Source: Geomonas propionica
GTDB taxonomy: Bacteria > Desulfobacterota > Desulfuromonadia > Geobacterales > Geobacteraceae
Length of the DNA stretch: 64,000 nucleotides
Assembly (NCBI RefSeq): GCF_016458235.1
Contig: NZ_JAEMHK010000001.1
Span: forward strand, 248,001 to 312,000
Direction: 5' to 3'
Part shown: positions 36,279-45,148 of the stretch, in pieces
How the letters are laid out: each line of letters opens with the position of its first letter
How positions within the stretch are numbered: the stretch's first letter is position 1
Position numbers and translations under genes: made by a program
Notes under the pieces: generated by a model
Told to the model about the DNA's origin: nothing
What the model saw: the letters and a program-made list of their open reading frames with translations, nothing else
Databases searched by the model: none

Positions 36279-37415
36279 TTACAACAGGTTGCCGTCATCC
36301 CCCTCCAGGCCGTGGAAGAGGTCGAGGGCGTTCTTGAAGGCCTGGTCCATGTTGAAGTACCTGTAGTTGGCCAGGCGCCCGACGAAGTGCACGTTGGCGA
36401 GGCGGTCCGCCTCCTCCTGGTAGCGCCGGTAGATGGCGTCGTTTTCCGGGTTGGGCACCGGGTAGTAGGGATCCCCCTCGTCGGTGGTGTACTCGCGGGA
36501 AATGGTGGTCTTGTCGTGTTTCTGGCGGGTGAAGTGCTTGTACTCGACGATGCGGGTGAACTCGCCATCGGCGGGGTCGGGATAGTTGATCACCGAGTTC
36601 TCCTGGAAGAACTCCTGGTCCAGGGTGATCCACTCGAAGTGGATGGAGCGCCACTGCAGCTTCCGGTGCCGGGAGTGCCGGTAGTCGAAGAAGCGGTCGA
36701 TGGGGCCGGCATAGAAGAGCTTGCCGCAGCCGCGCACCTCGGCGCTGTCTCTCACGTCGAAGTAGTCCGTGTTCAGGCGCACCTCGATGTTGGGGTGGGC
36801 GAGCATCTTCTCGAAGAGCTTGGTGTACCCCTCGAGGGGGAGCGCCTGGTAGCGGTCGCTGAAGTAGCGGTCGTCGAAGTTGGTGCGGATGGGGATCCTC
36901 TGCAGCACCGAGGCGTCCAGTTCGTGCGGGTACTTGTTCCATTGTTTCTTGGTGTAGTGCTTGAACATCTTTTCGTAGAGCACGTGCCCCACCCGCGCCA
37001 GCGCCGCCTCTTCGCCGTTTCTGGGGGCTGGGTGCTGCACCTGGACCCGGTCCAGAAAGCGCTGCATCTCGGCTTGGCTTTGCATGGTGAGCCCGAACAC
37101 CGAATTGACCGTGGTGATGTTGACCGGGATCGGCACCAGCTTGCCGTCCACCCGGGCCAGCACGCGGTGCTCATAGGGGTGCCACTGCGCAAAGCGGTTC
37201 ACGTAGCGCCAGACGTCCTCGTACTCGGTGTGGAACAGGTGGGCGCCGTAGTTGGAGACCAGGATGCCGTGGTCGTCGAAGCTGTCGTAGCAGTTCCCGC
37301 CGATATGGTGCCGCTTCTCCAGCACCAGCACCCGCGACCCCCGCACGGCGTAGCGCTCCGCCAGTGTCGACCCGGAAATGCCCGCTCCCACGACCACGAT
37401 GTCAAAAGCGCCCAT
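36279..37415 (-). CDS. glf: UDP-galactopyranose mutase
   Basis: 378 residues from ATG 37415 with GGGAGG upstream. FAD-binding motif DIVVVGAGISGSTLAERYA at the N-terminus, then HHIGGNCYDS, and later conserved segments (KMFKHYTKKQWNKYP, PYYPVPNPENDAIYRRY) typical of bacterial Glf. It converts UDP-galactopyranose to UDP-galactofuranose with reduced FAD. First gene of the minus-strand galactose cluster. Length matches the family (about 370-390). Confidence 0.96.
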   Translation of the reverse strand: MGAFDIVVVGAGISGSTLAERYAVRGSRVLVLEKRHHIGGNCYDSFDDHGILVSNYGAHLFHTEYEDVWRYVNRFAQWHPYEHRVLARVDGKLVPIPVNITTVNSVFGLTMQSQAEMQRFLDRVQVQHPAPRNGEEAALARVGHVLYEKMFKHYTKKQWNKYPHELDASVLQRIPIRTNFDDRYFSDRYQALPLEGYTKLFEKMLAHPNIEVRLNTDYFDVRDSAEVRGCGKLFYAGPIDRFFDYRHSRHRKLQWRSIHFEWITLDQEFFQENSVINYPDPADGEFTRIVEYKHFTRQKHDKTTISREYTTDEGDPYYPVPNPENDAIYRRYQEEADRLANVHFVGRLANYRYFNMDQAFKNALDLFHGLEGDDGNLL

Positions 37416-37731
37416 GGATCCCACCTCCCGGCAAAGATTGGGAAATAATAATGTTTTGAGCGCTGCAGTCAATCGCGGGCTTTTTCGCCAGCAGGGAGGC
37501 TTCACCGATGACTGTCACAGTGATGGTGATTGCAGTCACAAACAGACAAGAAAACAGTCAAAAGATCAGCATGCCAGTCATAAATTGAGACATTGCAGTG
37601 GACTAATATCTGAAGGAGGTGTAAGTTTTACTCCTAACCGAACCGCCTCCTTCGATTCTCCTTATGTTGAAGCTGTATGGACTGGATCTGCTTGTCGTAC
37701 CCCGTGCACAAGTTGCTATCTGGAGAAATAC
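37416..37731. other. Divergent intergenic region glf / corrinoid protein
   Basis: 316 bases. Contents: the glf ribosome-binding site at the left; several short repeats of CAGTCA/AGTCAC type around 37510-37590; and an inverted repeat GAAGGAGG (37612-37619) with CCTCCTTC (37646-37653) whose left arm is Shine-Dalgarno-like but has no start codon after it. I see no cobalamin riboswitch and no clear promoter. Confidence 0.5.
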
Positions 37732-38400
37732 ATGGCCACCTCCTGCTATTCCGGCGACGCCGCCGATTATCATGACGCTTCCCCCGTGCTGCTGCTGGAA
37801 TCCGCCCTGGTCGGCATGGACCGGCTGGCCATACAGCGCATCCATGCCGATTCCGGCCTCTCCCCTTTGAGTTTCTGCGAACAGGTCATCGCACCGGCCC
37901 TTGCCGTCATCGGCGAGAAGTGGGACCGCGGCGAGCTTGCCCTCTCACACGTTTACATGAGCGGGCGCCTGTGCGAGGAGTTCATGGAAGAGGTGCTCGG
38001 GGGGCGTTCCGGATCGGCGCAGGAACGCCGGCGGGTGGCGCTGGCGGTGCTCGAGGACTACCACCTGCTGGGCAAGCGTCTGGTGGGTTTCGTGCTCAAG
38101 GGGGCCGGCATCCCGTACCTCGATTACGGCACGGTAAATGTGCAGGAGCTGGTCCGGCGCGTGCAGCGGGACGGGGTGCGGGTACTGTTGATCTCGGCGT
38201 TGATGCTCCCCTCCGCCCTCAAGGTGCGCGAGGTGCGCGACGCCTTGGACCGGCTCGGGATAACGTGCCGCATCGTGGTGGGAGGCGCTCCCTTTCGGCT
38301 CGACCCGGCGCTGCACCGCGAGGTGGGGGCGGACCTGAGCTGTGATACGGCATCGCAGGTGCTGCCCGCACTGGCCCAGCTCAGGGAGGGGGAGTCATGA
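37732..38400 (+). CDS. Corrinoid (B12-binding) protein of a methyltransferase system
   Basis: 222 residues from ATG 37732 (GGAG 6 nt upstream; upstream Met residues lack a site). N-terminal helical cap, then a B12-binding Rossmann fold with all three signature elements: DYHLLG (axial His), ISALML and VVGGAPF. These bind cobalamin base-off/His-on. Unlike MtaC-type proteins, it has an extended N-terminal cap and is coupled to a UroD-like gene and a sensor kinase, so it may be a light/redox/B12-dependent signalling module or a methyl carrier. ATGA overlap with the next gene. Confidence 0.86.
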   Translation: MATSCYSGDAADYHDASPVLLLESALVGMDRLAIQRIHADSGLSPLSFCEQVIAPALAVIGEKWDRGELALSHVYMSGRLCEEFMEEVLGGRSGSAQERRRVALAVLEDYHLLGKRLVGFVLKGAGIPYLDYGTVNVQELVRRVQRDGVRVLLISALMLPSALKVREVRDALDRLGITCRIVVGGAPFRLDPALHREVGADLSCDTASQVLPALAQLREGES

Positions 38401-39431
38401 CCAGCATGGAGCGTGTTCTCACCACCCTGTCGCACCGGGAGCCGGACCGGGTGCCCCTGTTCCTGCTCCTTTCCCTGCACGGCGCCCGCGAGCTCGGGCT
38501 CACTATCGAGGAGTACTTTTCCAAACCCGAACACGTGGTGCAGGGGCAGTTGCGCATGCTCAAGCGCTACGGGCACGACTGCATCTACGCGTTCTTCCAT
38601 GCCTCACTGGAAGCGGAGGCATGGGGGGGAAGCACCATCTTCAGGGAGGACGGCCCTCCCAACGCGGGTCCCCCGCCGCTCAAGGCCGAGACCATTGCCT
38701 CGCTCACCCCGCCGCGGATAGCAGATGTGCTGGGGCTCGCGAGGGTACTGGAAGCGCAGCGCGCCCTGAGGCAGGCGGTCGGCGACAGCGTCCCCATCAT
38801 CGGCGTTGTCATGTCTCCCTTCTCGCTGCCGGTGATGCAGCTCGGCTTCGACCACTACCTCGACCTCATCTTCGACCGCCCCGACCTCATGCAGCGGCTC
38901 ATGGAGATCAACGGCGCCTTCTGCGCGGAGTGGGCCAACGCCCAGCTCACCGCCGGGGCCCACGCCATCTGCTATTTCGATCCGCTCGCCTCGCACAAAA
39001 TGATCGACCCCGCCCTGTACCGCCGCTTCGGCCGCCCCGCGGCCCAAAAGGCCATAGCCGCCATAGCGGGTCCGACCGCCACTCACCTGGCCTCGGGCCC
39101 CTGTCTGCAGGTCATCGACGACCTGGTTGACACCGGCACCAATATGATCGGCGTGGGTGGCGAGGAGGAACTCGCGGCGGTGAAGGCGGCCTGCCGCGGG
39201 CGCCTGGCGGTGCTGGGGAACCTCAACGGCGTCCAGATGCGCAGCTGGGACGAGGCCGCTACGGTCGCGGCGGTGCAGGGGGCTATCGAGGCTGGGGCCT
39301 CCGGCGGCGGCTTCGTCCTCTCCGATCAGCATGGCGAGATCCCCTGGCAGGTGCCTGAAACGACCCTGGAGCTGATCGGGCAGGCGGCGCGGGAATACGG
39401 CCGTTACCCCCTGGCCGGCGGGAGGGGGTGA
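38397..39431 (+). CDS. Uroporphyrinogen decarboxylase-family (methylcobamide methyltransferase-like) protein
   Basis: 344 residues, TIM-barrel of the UroD/MtaA superfamily, starting MERVLTTLSHREPDRVPLF as in corrinoid-dependent methyltransferases. In MtaA/MtbA the zinc is held by HxC and a later Cys; here the first motif reads THLASGPC (His-x-Ala) and the C-terminal site reads FVLSDQHGEIP without the Cys. It may therefore not bind zinc as MtaA does. It overlaps the corrinoid protein gene by 4 nt and the sensor kinase follows 2 nt after its stop, so the three act together. Confidence 0.8.
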   Translation: MTSMERVLTTLSHREPDRVPLFLLLSLHGARELGLTIEEYFSKPEHVVQGQLRMLKRYGHDCIYAFFHASLEAEAWGGSTIFREDGPPNAGPPPLKAETIASLTPPRIADVLGLARVLEAQRALRQAVGDSVPIIGVVMSPFSLPVMQLGFDHYLDLIFDRPDLMQRLMEINGAFCAEWANAQLTAGAHAICYFDPLASHKMIDPALYRRFGRPAAQKAIAAIAGPTATHLASGPCLQVIDDLVDTGTNMIGVGGEEELAAVKAACRGRLAVLGNLNGVQMRSWDEAATVAAVQGAIEAGASGGGFVLSDQHGEIPWQVPETTLELIGQAAREYGRYPLAGGRG

Positions 39432-39433
39432 CC

Positions 39434-41947
39434 ATGGCCATCACGCGTATCTACTGCTGCGAGGCCCTCGGGGCGGATGTGAAAAGCGCCCTGGCCGGGG
39501 TATGTCTGGGCGCCGCGGAGTGCACCACCTTCACCGGGTGCTGCGGTCGTCCCCCGGTTTCCTGGGACGACCTGCGGCGCCTGTGCGGCGGCTCCCCGGC
39601 CATCGTCGTGGGGGGCGAGTGTCTGGGGCACCTGGGCCCCCCACCGAACGACCTGCGCCGCGTCCAGCTTTTGAAGAAGCGGCACTGCGCCGCCCTCATC
39701 TGTGGCGACTACACCTTCGACAGGCTCACCGCCGCCGGCGGCTACTTGGTTACCCCGGGGTGGCTCGGTCGCTGGCGCACCTTCGTGGAGGGGTGGGGCT
39801 TCGACGAGAGTACCGGGGCCGACTTCTTCGCGGAGAGCTGTGCCAGGATCACCCTGCTCGATACCGGCAGTTCCCCGGACACCCCGCGCTTCCTTGAGGA
39901 GTTCGGCGCCTTCGTGCAGCGGCCGGTGCAGTCGGTCCCGGTAGGCCTGGAGCTGTTGAGCCTGCAGCTGCAAAGGGCGTACGACGACCTGGCACGGCAG
40001 CAAGCGCGGCAAGGGGAGGCCCCGCCCGCATCGGCCTCCGATTACGCGCTGTTGCTGGATCTGCTCTCCAAGCTGTCCAGCAGCAGCGGTGAACAGCGGG
40101 TGGTCGAGGAACTTCTGTCCCTGTTCGCCATGCTCTTCGGGGCCGGCGAGCTCGCCTTCATCCCCGGCAACGGCGCCCCGCTGTACCGTCACGGTGAGGC
40201 GGTCACCGAAGACCAGAGGCTGCGCCGGTTCGCCGCGCAGGTGCAGGGAGGCTTCGAGGTGGCGGGTGACCTCACCGGATTCCTCGTGCGCCTGAGCCAC
40301 AACGGGCTGGTGGGATGGCTGTGGGCGGGTCACTTCGCCACGCCCCAGTACCTGGAGAGGTACCTGAACCTCGCCGCCAGTGCCGCCAACGTCTGCGCCA
40401 TGGCCATCGTTTCCGCCCGCACCGTTTACCGCCACCTCAAGGAGAGTGAGGACAAGTACCGGCTGCTGTTCGAGAACATGGGCAATGGTTTCGCCCTCCT
40501 GAAGATGCTGCTGGGGCCGATGGGAACCCCCGCCGACTTCAGCTTCGTCGAGGTGAATCCCGCTTTCGAGGCCTTCACCGGCAGGAATGAGGAGGAACTG
40601 GTGGGGCGCACCATGCTGGAGCTGCTCCCGGGTTTCGAGCCGTCCCAACTGGAGAGCCTGGGAAGGTTGGCCAGCGAGGGGACGCCGCTCGCCCTGGAGC
40701 GCTACTTCTTCAACGGCAAATGCTGCCAGGTCTGGCTCTTCCGCCCCAAGCCGGGCTACTGCGGCATGATCATCAACGACATCACCGAGCAGAAGCTCCT
40801 GGAGGACAAACTCAGGCAGGCGATCAAGATGGAGTCGGTCGGGCGCCTGGCGGGGGGGGTGGCGCACGAGTTCAACAACATGCTCTCGGTGATCATAGGC
40901 TACGCCGAGATGCTGGCGATGGAATACCAGGGCCACCGACACATCGGGGACAACCTGAAGGAGATCTGCAAGGCGGCGCAACGCTGCCGCGACCTCACGG
41001 CACAGCTCCTCTGCTTCTCGCGGCAGCAGCTCATCGCTCCCAAGACTGTCGATGTGAACCAGGAGTTGGGGGAGCTGGCGCGCAAGGTGTCGCACCTGGC
41101 CGGCGGGGGCACGCACCTCGCGCTGAAGCTGTGCCGGGAGCCGTGGCCGGTGCGGATAGACCCGGCCCAATTCGAAGAGATCGTCGCCAACATTGTCACT
41201 AACGCCGGCGCCGCCATGCCCGACGGAGGGGACCTCGTCATCCGCACCGGCAACGTGACGGTCGGGGAGGAGATCTGCAGCGCCAACATCGACGCGGCAC
41301 CGGGGGAGTACCTCGAGATCGCCATCACGGACTCCGGGCACGGCATGGACCGCGAGACCTGCCGGCGCGTCTTCGAGCCCTTCTTCACCACCCGGGAGGT
41401 GGGGCAGGGAAGCGGCCTGGGGCTGGCGACGGTGTACGGCATGGTGACCCAAAACGGCGGCTTTGTCACGGTGGAGAGCGAGCGCGGGGTGGGCACCACC
41501 TTCAGGGTCTGCCTCCCCCGGTTCCAGGACCGGGTTCATGAATTGAAGGCGGTGCCGGCGGGGCAGGCGAGCGGCACGGTGTTGGTGGTGGAGGACGACG
41601 AGATCGTTGGGAGGATGACCCTCAAGATGCTGGAGCACATGGGGTATCGCGTGCTGCTGGCGGCGGATTCGACCGAGGCGCTGGAGTTGTGTCGGGAGGA
41701 GCACGCAATCGACGTGGTGCTGTCGGACGTGATGCTCCCGGGGGCGAGCGGCAGGGATGCGGTGGAAGGTATCCTCGCCCTGCGGCCGGACCTGAAGGTC
41801 ATCTACATGTCCGGGTATGCCCCGGAGACCCTCTTGGACAAAGGGGTGGACCACGGCCGGGTCAACTTTATCCAGAAGCCCTTCGACATGGCGAGCCTGG
41901 GCGAGAAGATCAAATCCACCCTCACCGGTCACTTTGCCACCGGCTAG
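39434..41947 (+). CDS. Hybrid histidine kinase with DUF1638-like N-terminus
   Basis: 837 residues from ATG 39434, with GGAGG 8 nt upstream. Residues 1-180 are Cys-rich and resemble DUF1638 (VVGGECLGHLGPP, YLVTPGWLGRW, ITLLDTGSS), a domain often found next to corrinoid methyltransferases. A GAF-like segment (210-330), a PAS domain (340-450), HisKA (GGVAHEFNNMLSV), ATPase (GSGLGLATVYGMV) and a C-terminal receiver (VLSDVMLPGASG) follow. No membrane segment. No cognate output protein is adjacent. I infer a soluble sensor that reads the state of the B12 proteins encoded just upstream. Confidence 0.85.
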   Translation: MAITRIYCCEALGADVKSALAGVCLGAAECTTFTGCCGRPPVSWDDLRRLCGGSPAIVVGGECLGHLGPPPNDLRRVQLLKKRHCAALICGDYTFDRLTAAGGYLVTPGWLGRWRTFVEGWGFDESTGADFFAESCARITLLDTGSSPDTPRFLEEFGAFVQRPVQSVPVGLELLSLQLQRAYDDLARQQARQGEAPPASASDYALLLDLLSKLSSSSGEQRVVEELLSLFAMLFGAGELAFIPGNGAPLYRHGEAVTEDQRLRRFAAQVQGGFEVAGDLTGFLVRLSHNGLVGWLWAGHFATPQYLERYLNLAASAANVCAMAIVSARTVYRHLKESEDKYRLLFENMGNGFALLKMLLGPMGTPADFSFVEVNPAFEAFTGRNEEELVGRTMLELLPGFEPSQLESLGRLASEGTPLALERYFFNGKCCQVWLFRPKPGYCGMIINDITEQKLLEDKLRQAIKMESVGRLAGGVAHEFNNMLSVIIGYAEMLAMEYQGHRHIGDNLKEICKAAQRCRDLTAQLLCFSRQQLIAPKTVDVNQELGELARKVSHLAGGGTHLALKLCREPWPVRIDPAQFEEIVANIVTNAGAAMPDGGDLVIRTGNVTVGEEICSANIDAAPGEYLEIAITDSGHGMDRETCRRVFEPFFTTREVGQGSGLGLATVYGMVTQNGGFVTVESERGVGTTFRVCLPRFQDRVHELKAVPAGQASGTVLVVEDDEIVGRMTLKMLEHMGYRVLLAADSTEALELCREEHAIDVVLSDVMLPGASGRDAVEGILALRPDLKVIYMSGYAPETLLDKGVDHGRVNFIQKPFDMASLGEKIKSTLTGHFATG

Positions 41948-43353
41948 CCCCCCGTGCCGGCTCCCCTTCCGGGCCGAGCCCGCCGCGAGCACAGGGCGAG
42001 CACCCCCGCGACCGCCAGGGTCGCCACGAGGAGCAGACCCGAGACGGCCGCGTCGTTTAACAGCGCCGGCCTCACCAGCAGCACCCCGCCGAGACCCAGC
42101 ATCATCAGCCCTGAAACCAGCTTCAGCACCCGCCCCTGCCATTCGCTCAGTTTGCTCCCCCCTAGCGTCGCGGTGAAGAGCGCCACGATCAGCGCCAACG
42201 GCACCACGTAGACCAGGCAGTACAGCGCGAGGTAGAAGTAGTACCCCGCCGCGGTGAGCCGGTGCAGCGTGAGAGCGCGAGTGAAGACCATGGGGAAGCC
42301 GGCAGTGCACAAGAGCTCGTAGCTGTTGGCGGCAAGGGCCAGCACCCCGGTCCCGGCCAGAAGCGACGGCAGGGACTCCGCCTTCAAAAGCCGCCGCATT
42401 CGGGCGAAGAGTTCGGGTTTCTTCCCCGCCGGGATGCCGAGGGTAATTCCCCGCTGGAACAGGAAGAAGTCCTTCACGTTGACCAGGCCGATGAGGAGCG
42501 CCAGGATACCGGCGGCCGTGGTGACGGCGGGGAGCGTCCCCGCGACCAGGAACAGGTTCAGCCAGGCGGCCAGAAAGAGGAAGTACAAAAGCCCGGAGAC
42601 GAATACGAAAACGCCGCCGATGAGCAACATGCGGCGCCGGGAGTGGGCGTGGACCAGAAGGCTCAAGAGAAAGAAGAGGACGAAGAAGGCACACGGGTTG
42701 AAGCTGTCCAGGCAGGCAAGCACCAGGGTGAAGGCGGTGAGGGAGCGCCGCGGGTCGATCTCGCCCACACCCGGTACGGTGAGCGGTGCCGCCCCGGGCG
42801 CGGCGGCGTGGGGCGGCAGGAGGCGCGGTGCCGCTGGCTGCAACGCCTCCTTGACCGCCTCTTCCAGCTGCGCCGGAGTCCCTTGCGAGAACCCGCTGAA
42901 GTAGTGTGTCCCGATGATGAAGACCGGCACCCCGGTCGCCTCCCGGCCCCGCTCCCTGGCCATCCGCATCAGGCGCGGGATGTTCTCCCGGTGCCTCAGC
43001 ACCTCCGTCGCTTCTACCTGCAGCCCAGGGTAGCGGCGCCGCAGCTGCTCCAAAAAGGGCTTAGCCTCGGCGCAGTGCGGGCAACCCTCTCCCCAGAAGT
43101 AATACAGGGTGGCAGAGGGGGAGGCCCCGGCCGGGGGGCATACGCCGACCAGGCAGAGAACGGCCAGGAGCAGCGCGCAGGCGAGCCACGACGGGAGGAG
43201 CGGCGAACGGTGCCGGTTTGATGTGCCGTGGAGGGTGCGGAGAAGTGACGTGCCGTTGCCGGGGACAAAACGTGGAGCGGGATGACGTTGTGGGGGGGGC
43301 TTATCGACCATGCCGGAAATGATACTACGGGCGGACCCTTTGGCCAAGGACAC
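41944..43353 (-). CDS. Thioredoxin-fold / CcdA-DsbD-like membrane protein
   Basis: Up to 469 residues; the start is uncertain (GTG 43353 or ATG 43311). After a signal/anchor (LLAVLCLVGVC) a glutaredoxin/thioredoxin-like domain carries CPHC in FWGEGCPHCAEAKPF. A linker leads to six or more membrane segments with two buried cysteines (DSFNPCAFF and ELLCTAGFP), the arrangement of CcdA/DsbD electron shuttles. It probably moves reducing equivalents from cytoplasm to periplasm to keep thiols (for example cytochrome c CxxCH) reduced. It is convergent with the hybrid kinase gene (4-nt overlap) and downstream of the AI-2E-type gene by 3 nt. Confidence 0.82.
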   Translation of the reverse strand: MSLAKGSARSIISGMVDKPPPQRHPAPRFVPGNGTSLLRTLHGTSNRHRSPLLPSWLACALLLAVLCLVGVCPPAGASPSATLYYFWGEGCPHCAEAKPFLEQLRRRYPGLQVEATEVLRHRENIPRLMRMARERGREATGVPVFIIGTHYFSGFSQGTPAQLEEAVKEALQPAAPRLLPPHAAAPGAAPLTVPGVGEIDPRRSLTAFTLVLACLDSFNPCAFFVLFFLLSLLVHAHSRRRMLLIGGVFVFVSGLLYFLFLAAWLNLFLVAGTLPAVTTAAGILALLIGLVNVKDFFLFQRGITLGIPAGKKPELFARMRRLLKAESLPSLLAGTGVLALAANSYELLCTAGFPMVFTRALTLHRLTAAGYYFYLALYCLVYVVPLALIVALFTATLGGSKLSEWQGRVLKLVSGLMMLGLGGVLLVRPALLNDAAVSGLLLVATLAVAGVLALCSRRARPGRGAGTGG

Positions 43354-43356
43354 GGC

Positions 43357-44361
43357 TCACACCAGCCGGTACGCCTTCAGTTCCGCCTTGAGCCAGGCGT
43401 AGACCACCGGGGCGGCGACCAGGCCGGCCATGCCGAAGATCGCTTCCATGACCAGCATGGCGGTGAGAAGCTCCCAGACGCTCGCCTTCACCTCGCTCCC
43501 GACGATGCGGGCGTTGGTGAAGTACTCGAGCTTGTGGATCAGCACCAGGAAGGCGAGCGAGGCGAGGCCGACCATGGGGGAGACCCCGAGGCTGATCAGC
43601 ACGATGGTGAAGTTGGAGATGAGGTTCCCCACTACCGGGAGCAGTCCGGCGATGAAGGTGAGCAGGATCAAAAGCGTCACCATGGGGAGCTGCACCCCGC
43701 ACAGGGGGAGGATCACCGCCAGGTACAGCGCGGTCAGGGCCGTGTTCAAAAGCGAGATCTTCACCTGGGCGAACACCACCTTGTCGAAGGCGCTGGCCAG
43801 GTTCAGGAGCCGGTCGTGCAGGTGGCCGGCCAGGGGGGGGAACCCCTCCTCCCTGTTGAATCGGTGCAGCACCGCCAGGCTCCCCACCACCATGCCCAGC
43901 ACCAGGTGGGCGAAGGTCTTCACCCCCGACATCCCGACCGAAGAGATGTTCTTGCCGTGCTCGCGCAGCATGGTCACGATCTGCTCGCGCAATTCGTCCA
44001 CCGTGTCCGGCAGCAGCGCGGTCAGGTCCTCGGGCAGGTTCCGCTTCAGGTTGTCCAGCGTTTCCGCGGCGGTGCCGAGCAGGTTGGACATGCCGTGGTG
44101 CCCGCGCAAAAAGGACCACAGCCCCAGGCAGATCGCCGACACGAGTCCAATCACGAACAGGATGATCCCCGCCAGCGCGACCTTCTGGGTCAGGGTCCCC
44201 CAGCGTACCGGGAGCTTGAGCGCCAGCTTCGCGGTGAGCGCGTACACTGCCAGCCCGGCGAAAACCGCGGGCAGCAGGTGGAAATGCAGCACCGTGAAGA
44301 CGGCGAGCACCGCCAGCAGGTAGCTGATCTGCAGCGTGGTGGGAACGGTTCTGGTTTCCAT
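43357..44361 (-). CDS. AI-2E (PerM/TqsA) family permease
   Basis: 334 residues from ATG 44361 with AAGGG upstream. Seven to eight membrane segments in the AI-2E family layout: an N-terminal pair, a long amphipathic central loop (TAETLDNLKRNLPEDLTALL), and a C-terminal cluster with LLTFIAGLLPVVGN and FTNARIVGSEVKA. Family members export autoinducer-2 or exchange sodium/protons; the specific role is uncertain. It is probably co-transcribed with the thioredoxin/DsbD-like gene. Confidence 0.87.
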   Translation of the reverse strand: METRTVPTTLQISYLLAVLAVFTVLHFHLLPAVFAGLAVYALTAKLALKLPVRWGTLTQKVALAGIILFVIGLVSAICLGLWSFLRGHHGMSNLLGTAAETLDNLKRNLPEDLTALLPDTVDELREQIVTMLREHGKNISSVGMSGVKTFAHLVLGMVVGSLAVLHRFNREEGFPPLAGHLHDRLLNLASAFDKVVFAQVKISLLNTALTALYLAVILPLCGVQLPMVTLLILLTFIAGLLPVVGNLISNFTIVLISLGVSPMVGLASLAFLVLIHKLEYFTNARIVGSEVKASVWELLTAMLVMEAIFGMAGLVAAPVVYAWLKAELKAYRLV

Positions 44362-44434
44362 GACCACCCTTTTACTATCAACCTGTGCACCGCGTCCAGT
44401 AAAATCAAGACGATAACCGACGCGCCGCGACAGT

Positions 44435-44468
44435 AAAAAAGGCGCCCGCGGCTTTAGCTGCGGGCGCC
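44435..44468 (-). terminator. Rho-independent terminator of tpx
   Basis: Stem GGCGCCCGC (44441-44449) with GCGGGCGCC (44460-44468); on the minus strand followed by six T (complement of 44435-44440). Confidence 0.88.
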
Positions 44469-44492
44469 TTCGACATTTATACCGGTGTCGGA

Positions 44493-44996
44493 CTAACCCA
44501 GTTGCTTCGCCGCCGCGAGCACTGCGGCGTAGTCCGGCTCGTGGGTCACCTCGGGGACGAAGTGGATGTGGCGGATCACGTTCTTCTGGTCGATGACGAA
44601 GATGGCGCGCGCCAGGAGCTTCAGTTCCTCGATCAGCACCCCGTAGGCAAGCGCAAAGGAGCGGTCGCGGTAGTCGGAGAGGGTGACCACCTTGTCGATG
44701 CCGGCGGCCCCGCACCACCTCTTCTGGGCGAAGGGGAGGTCGGCGCTGATGGTCAAAACGACGACGTTGCCAGGAAGTCCGGCCGCTTCCTGGTTGAAGC
44801 GCCTGGTCTCTGTGTCACAGACCGGCGTGTCCAGTGAAGGAACCGCGCTGATGATCTTCACTTTTCCCTCATAGGTCGCCAGGGTCACCTGGTTGAGAGA
44901 GTTGTCCACCACGGCGAAATTGGGAGCGGCATCTCCCACCTTCAGTTCCGGCCCCACCAGTGTCACCGGGTTTCCCTTGAAAGTAACTTTAGGCAT
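44493..44996 (-). CDS. tpx: Thiol peroxidase (atypical 2-Cys peroxiredoxin)
   Basis: 167 residues, typical for Tpx. Peroxidatic Cys in SLDTPVCDTETRRFN (about residue 60) and resolving Cys in FAQKRWCG (about residue 94), both as cysteine codons. It reduces hydroperoxides with thioredoxin in cytoplasm or periplasm; no signal peptide is visible here, so cytoplasmic. GGAGG upstream of ATG 44996. Monocistronic with a strong terminator. Confidence 0.95.
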   Translation of the reverse strand: MPKVTFKGNPVTLVGPELKVGDAAPNFAVVDNSLNQVTLATYEGKVKIISAVPSLDTPVCDTETRRFNQEAAGLPGNVVVLTISADLPFAQKRWCGAAGIDKVVTLSDYRDRSFALAYGVLIEELKLLARAIFVIDQKNVIRHIHFVPEVTHEPDYAAVLAAAKQLG

Positions 44997-45105
44997 AGTT
45001 CCTCCTGCTCAGGTTGAATTCTCGGGAAAGGGTAAGACATTTTACGCGGATTGCAACTGTTGGCCTTACAGCTGCCTCCCCCTCGGGGGGACCAAGGACA
45101 GGAAA

Positions 45106-45135
45106 GGGGGACCGGCACCTGCGGAGCCAGTCCCC
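45106..45135 (-). repeat. Dispersed palindromic repeat, copy 4
   Basis: Same unit as at 18919, in the opposite orientation: GGGGGACCGGC...GGAGCCAGTCCCC. One stem position differs. It lies between tpx and the GGDEF/EAL gene. Confidence 0.75.
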
Positions 45136-45148
45136 TAAGCGCAACTCC

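Noticed and set aside
37612-37653. Rho-independent terminator
   Set aside because: The 8-bp stem has a 26-nt loop and no T-run, so I list it only as an inverted repeat.
37416-37731. Cobalamin riboswitch before the corrinoid protein
   Set aside because: No B12-box or conserved core is visible; only short repeats and one hairpin.
39404-42694. 1096-codon open frame antisense to the UroD-like and kinase genes
   Set aside because: Low-complexity composition and complete overlap with three supported genes on the plus strand and the start of the DsbD-like gene.
44493-44996. Selenocysteine form of the peroxiredoxin
   Set aside because: Both active cysteines are ordinary Cys codons and the frame has no internal UGA.
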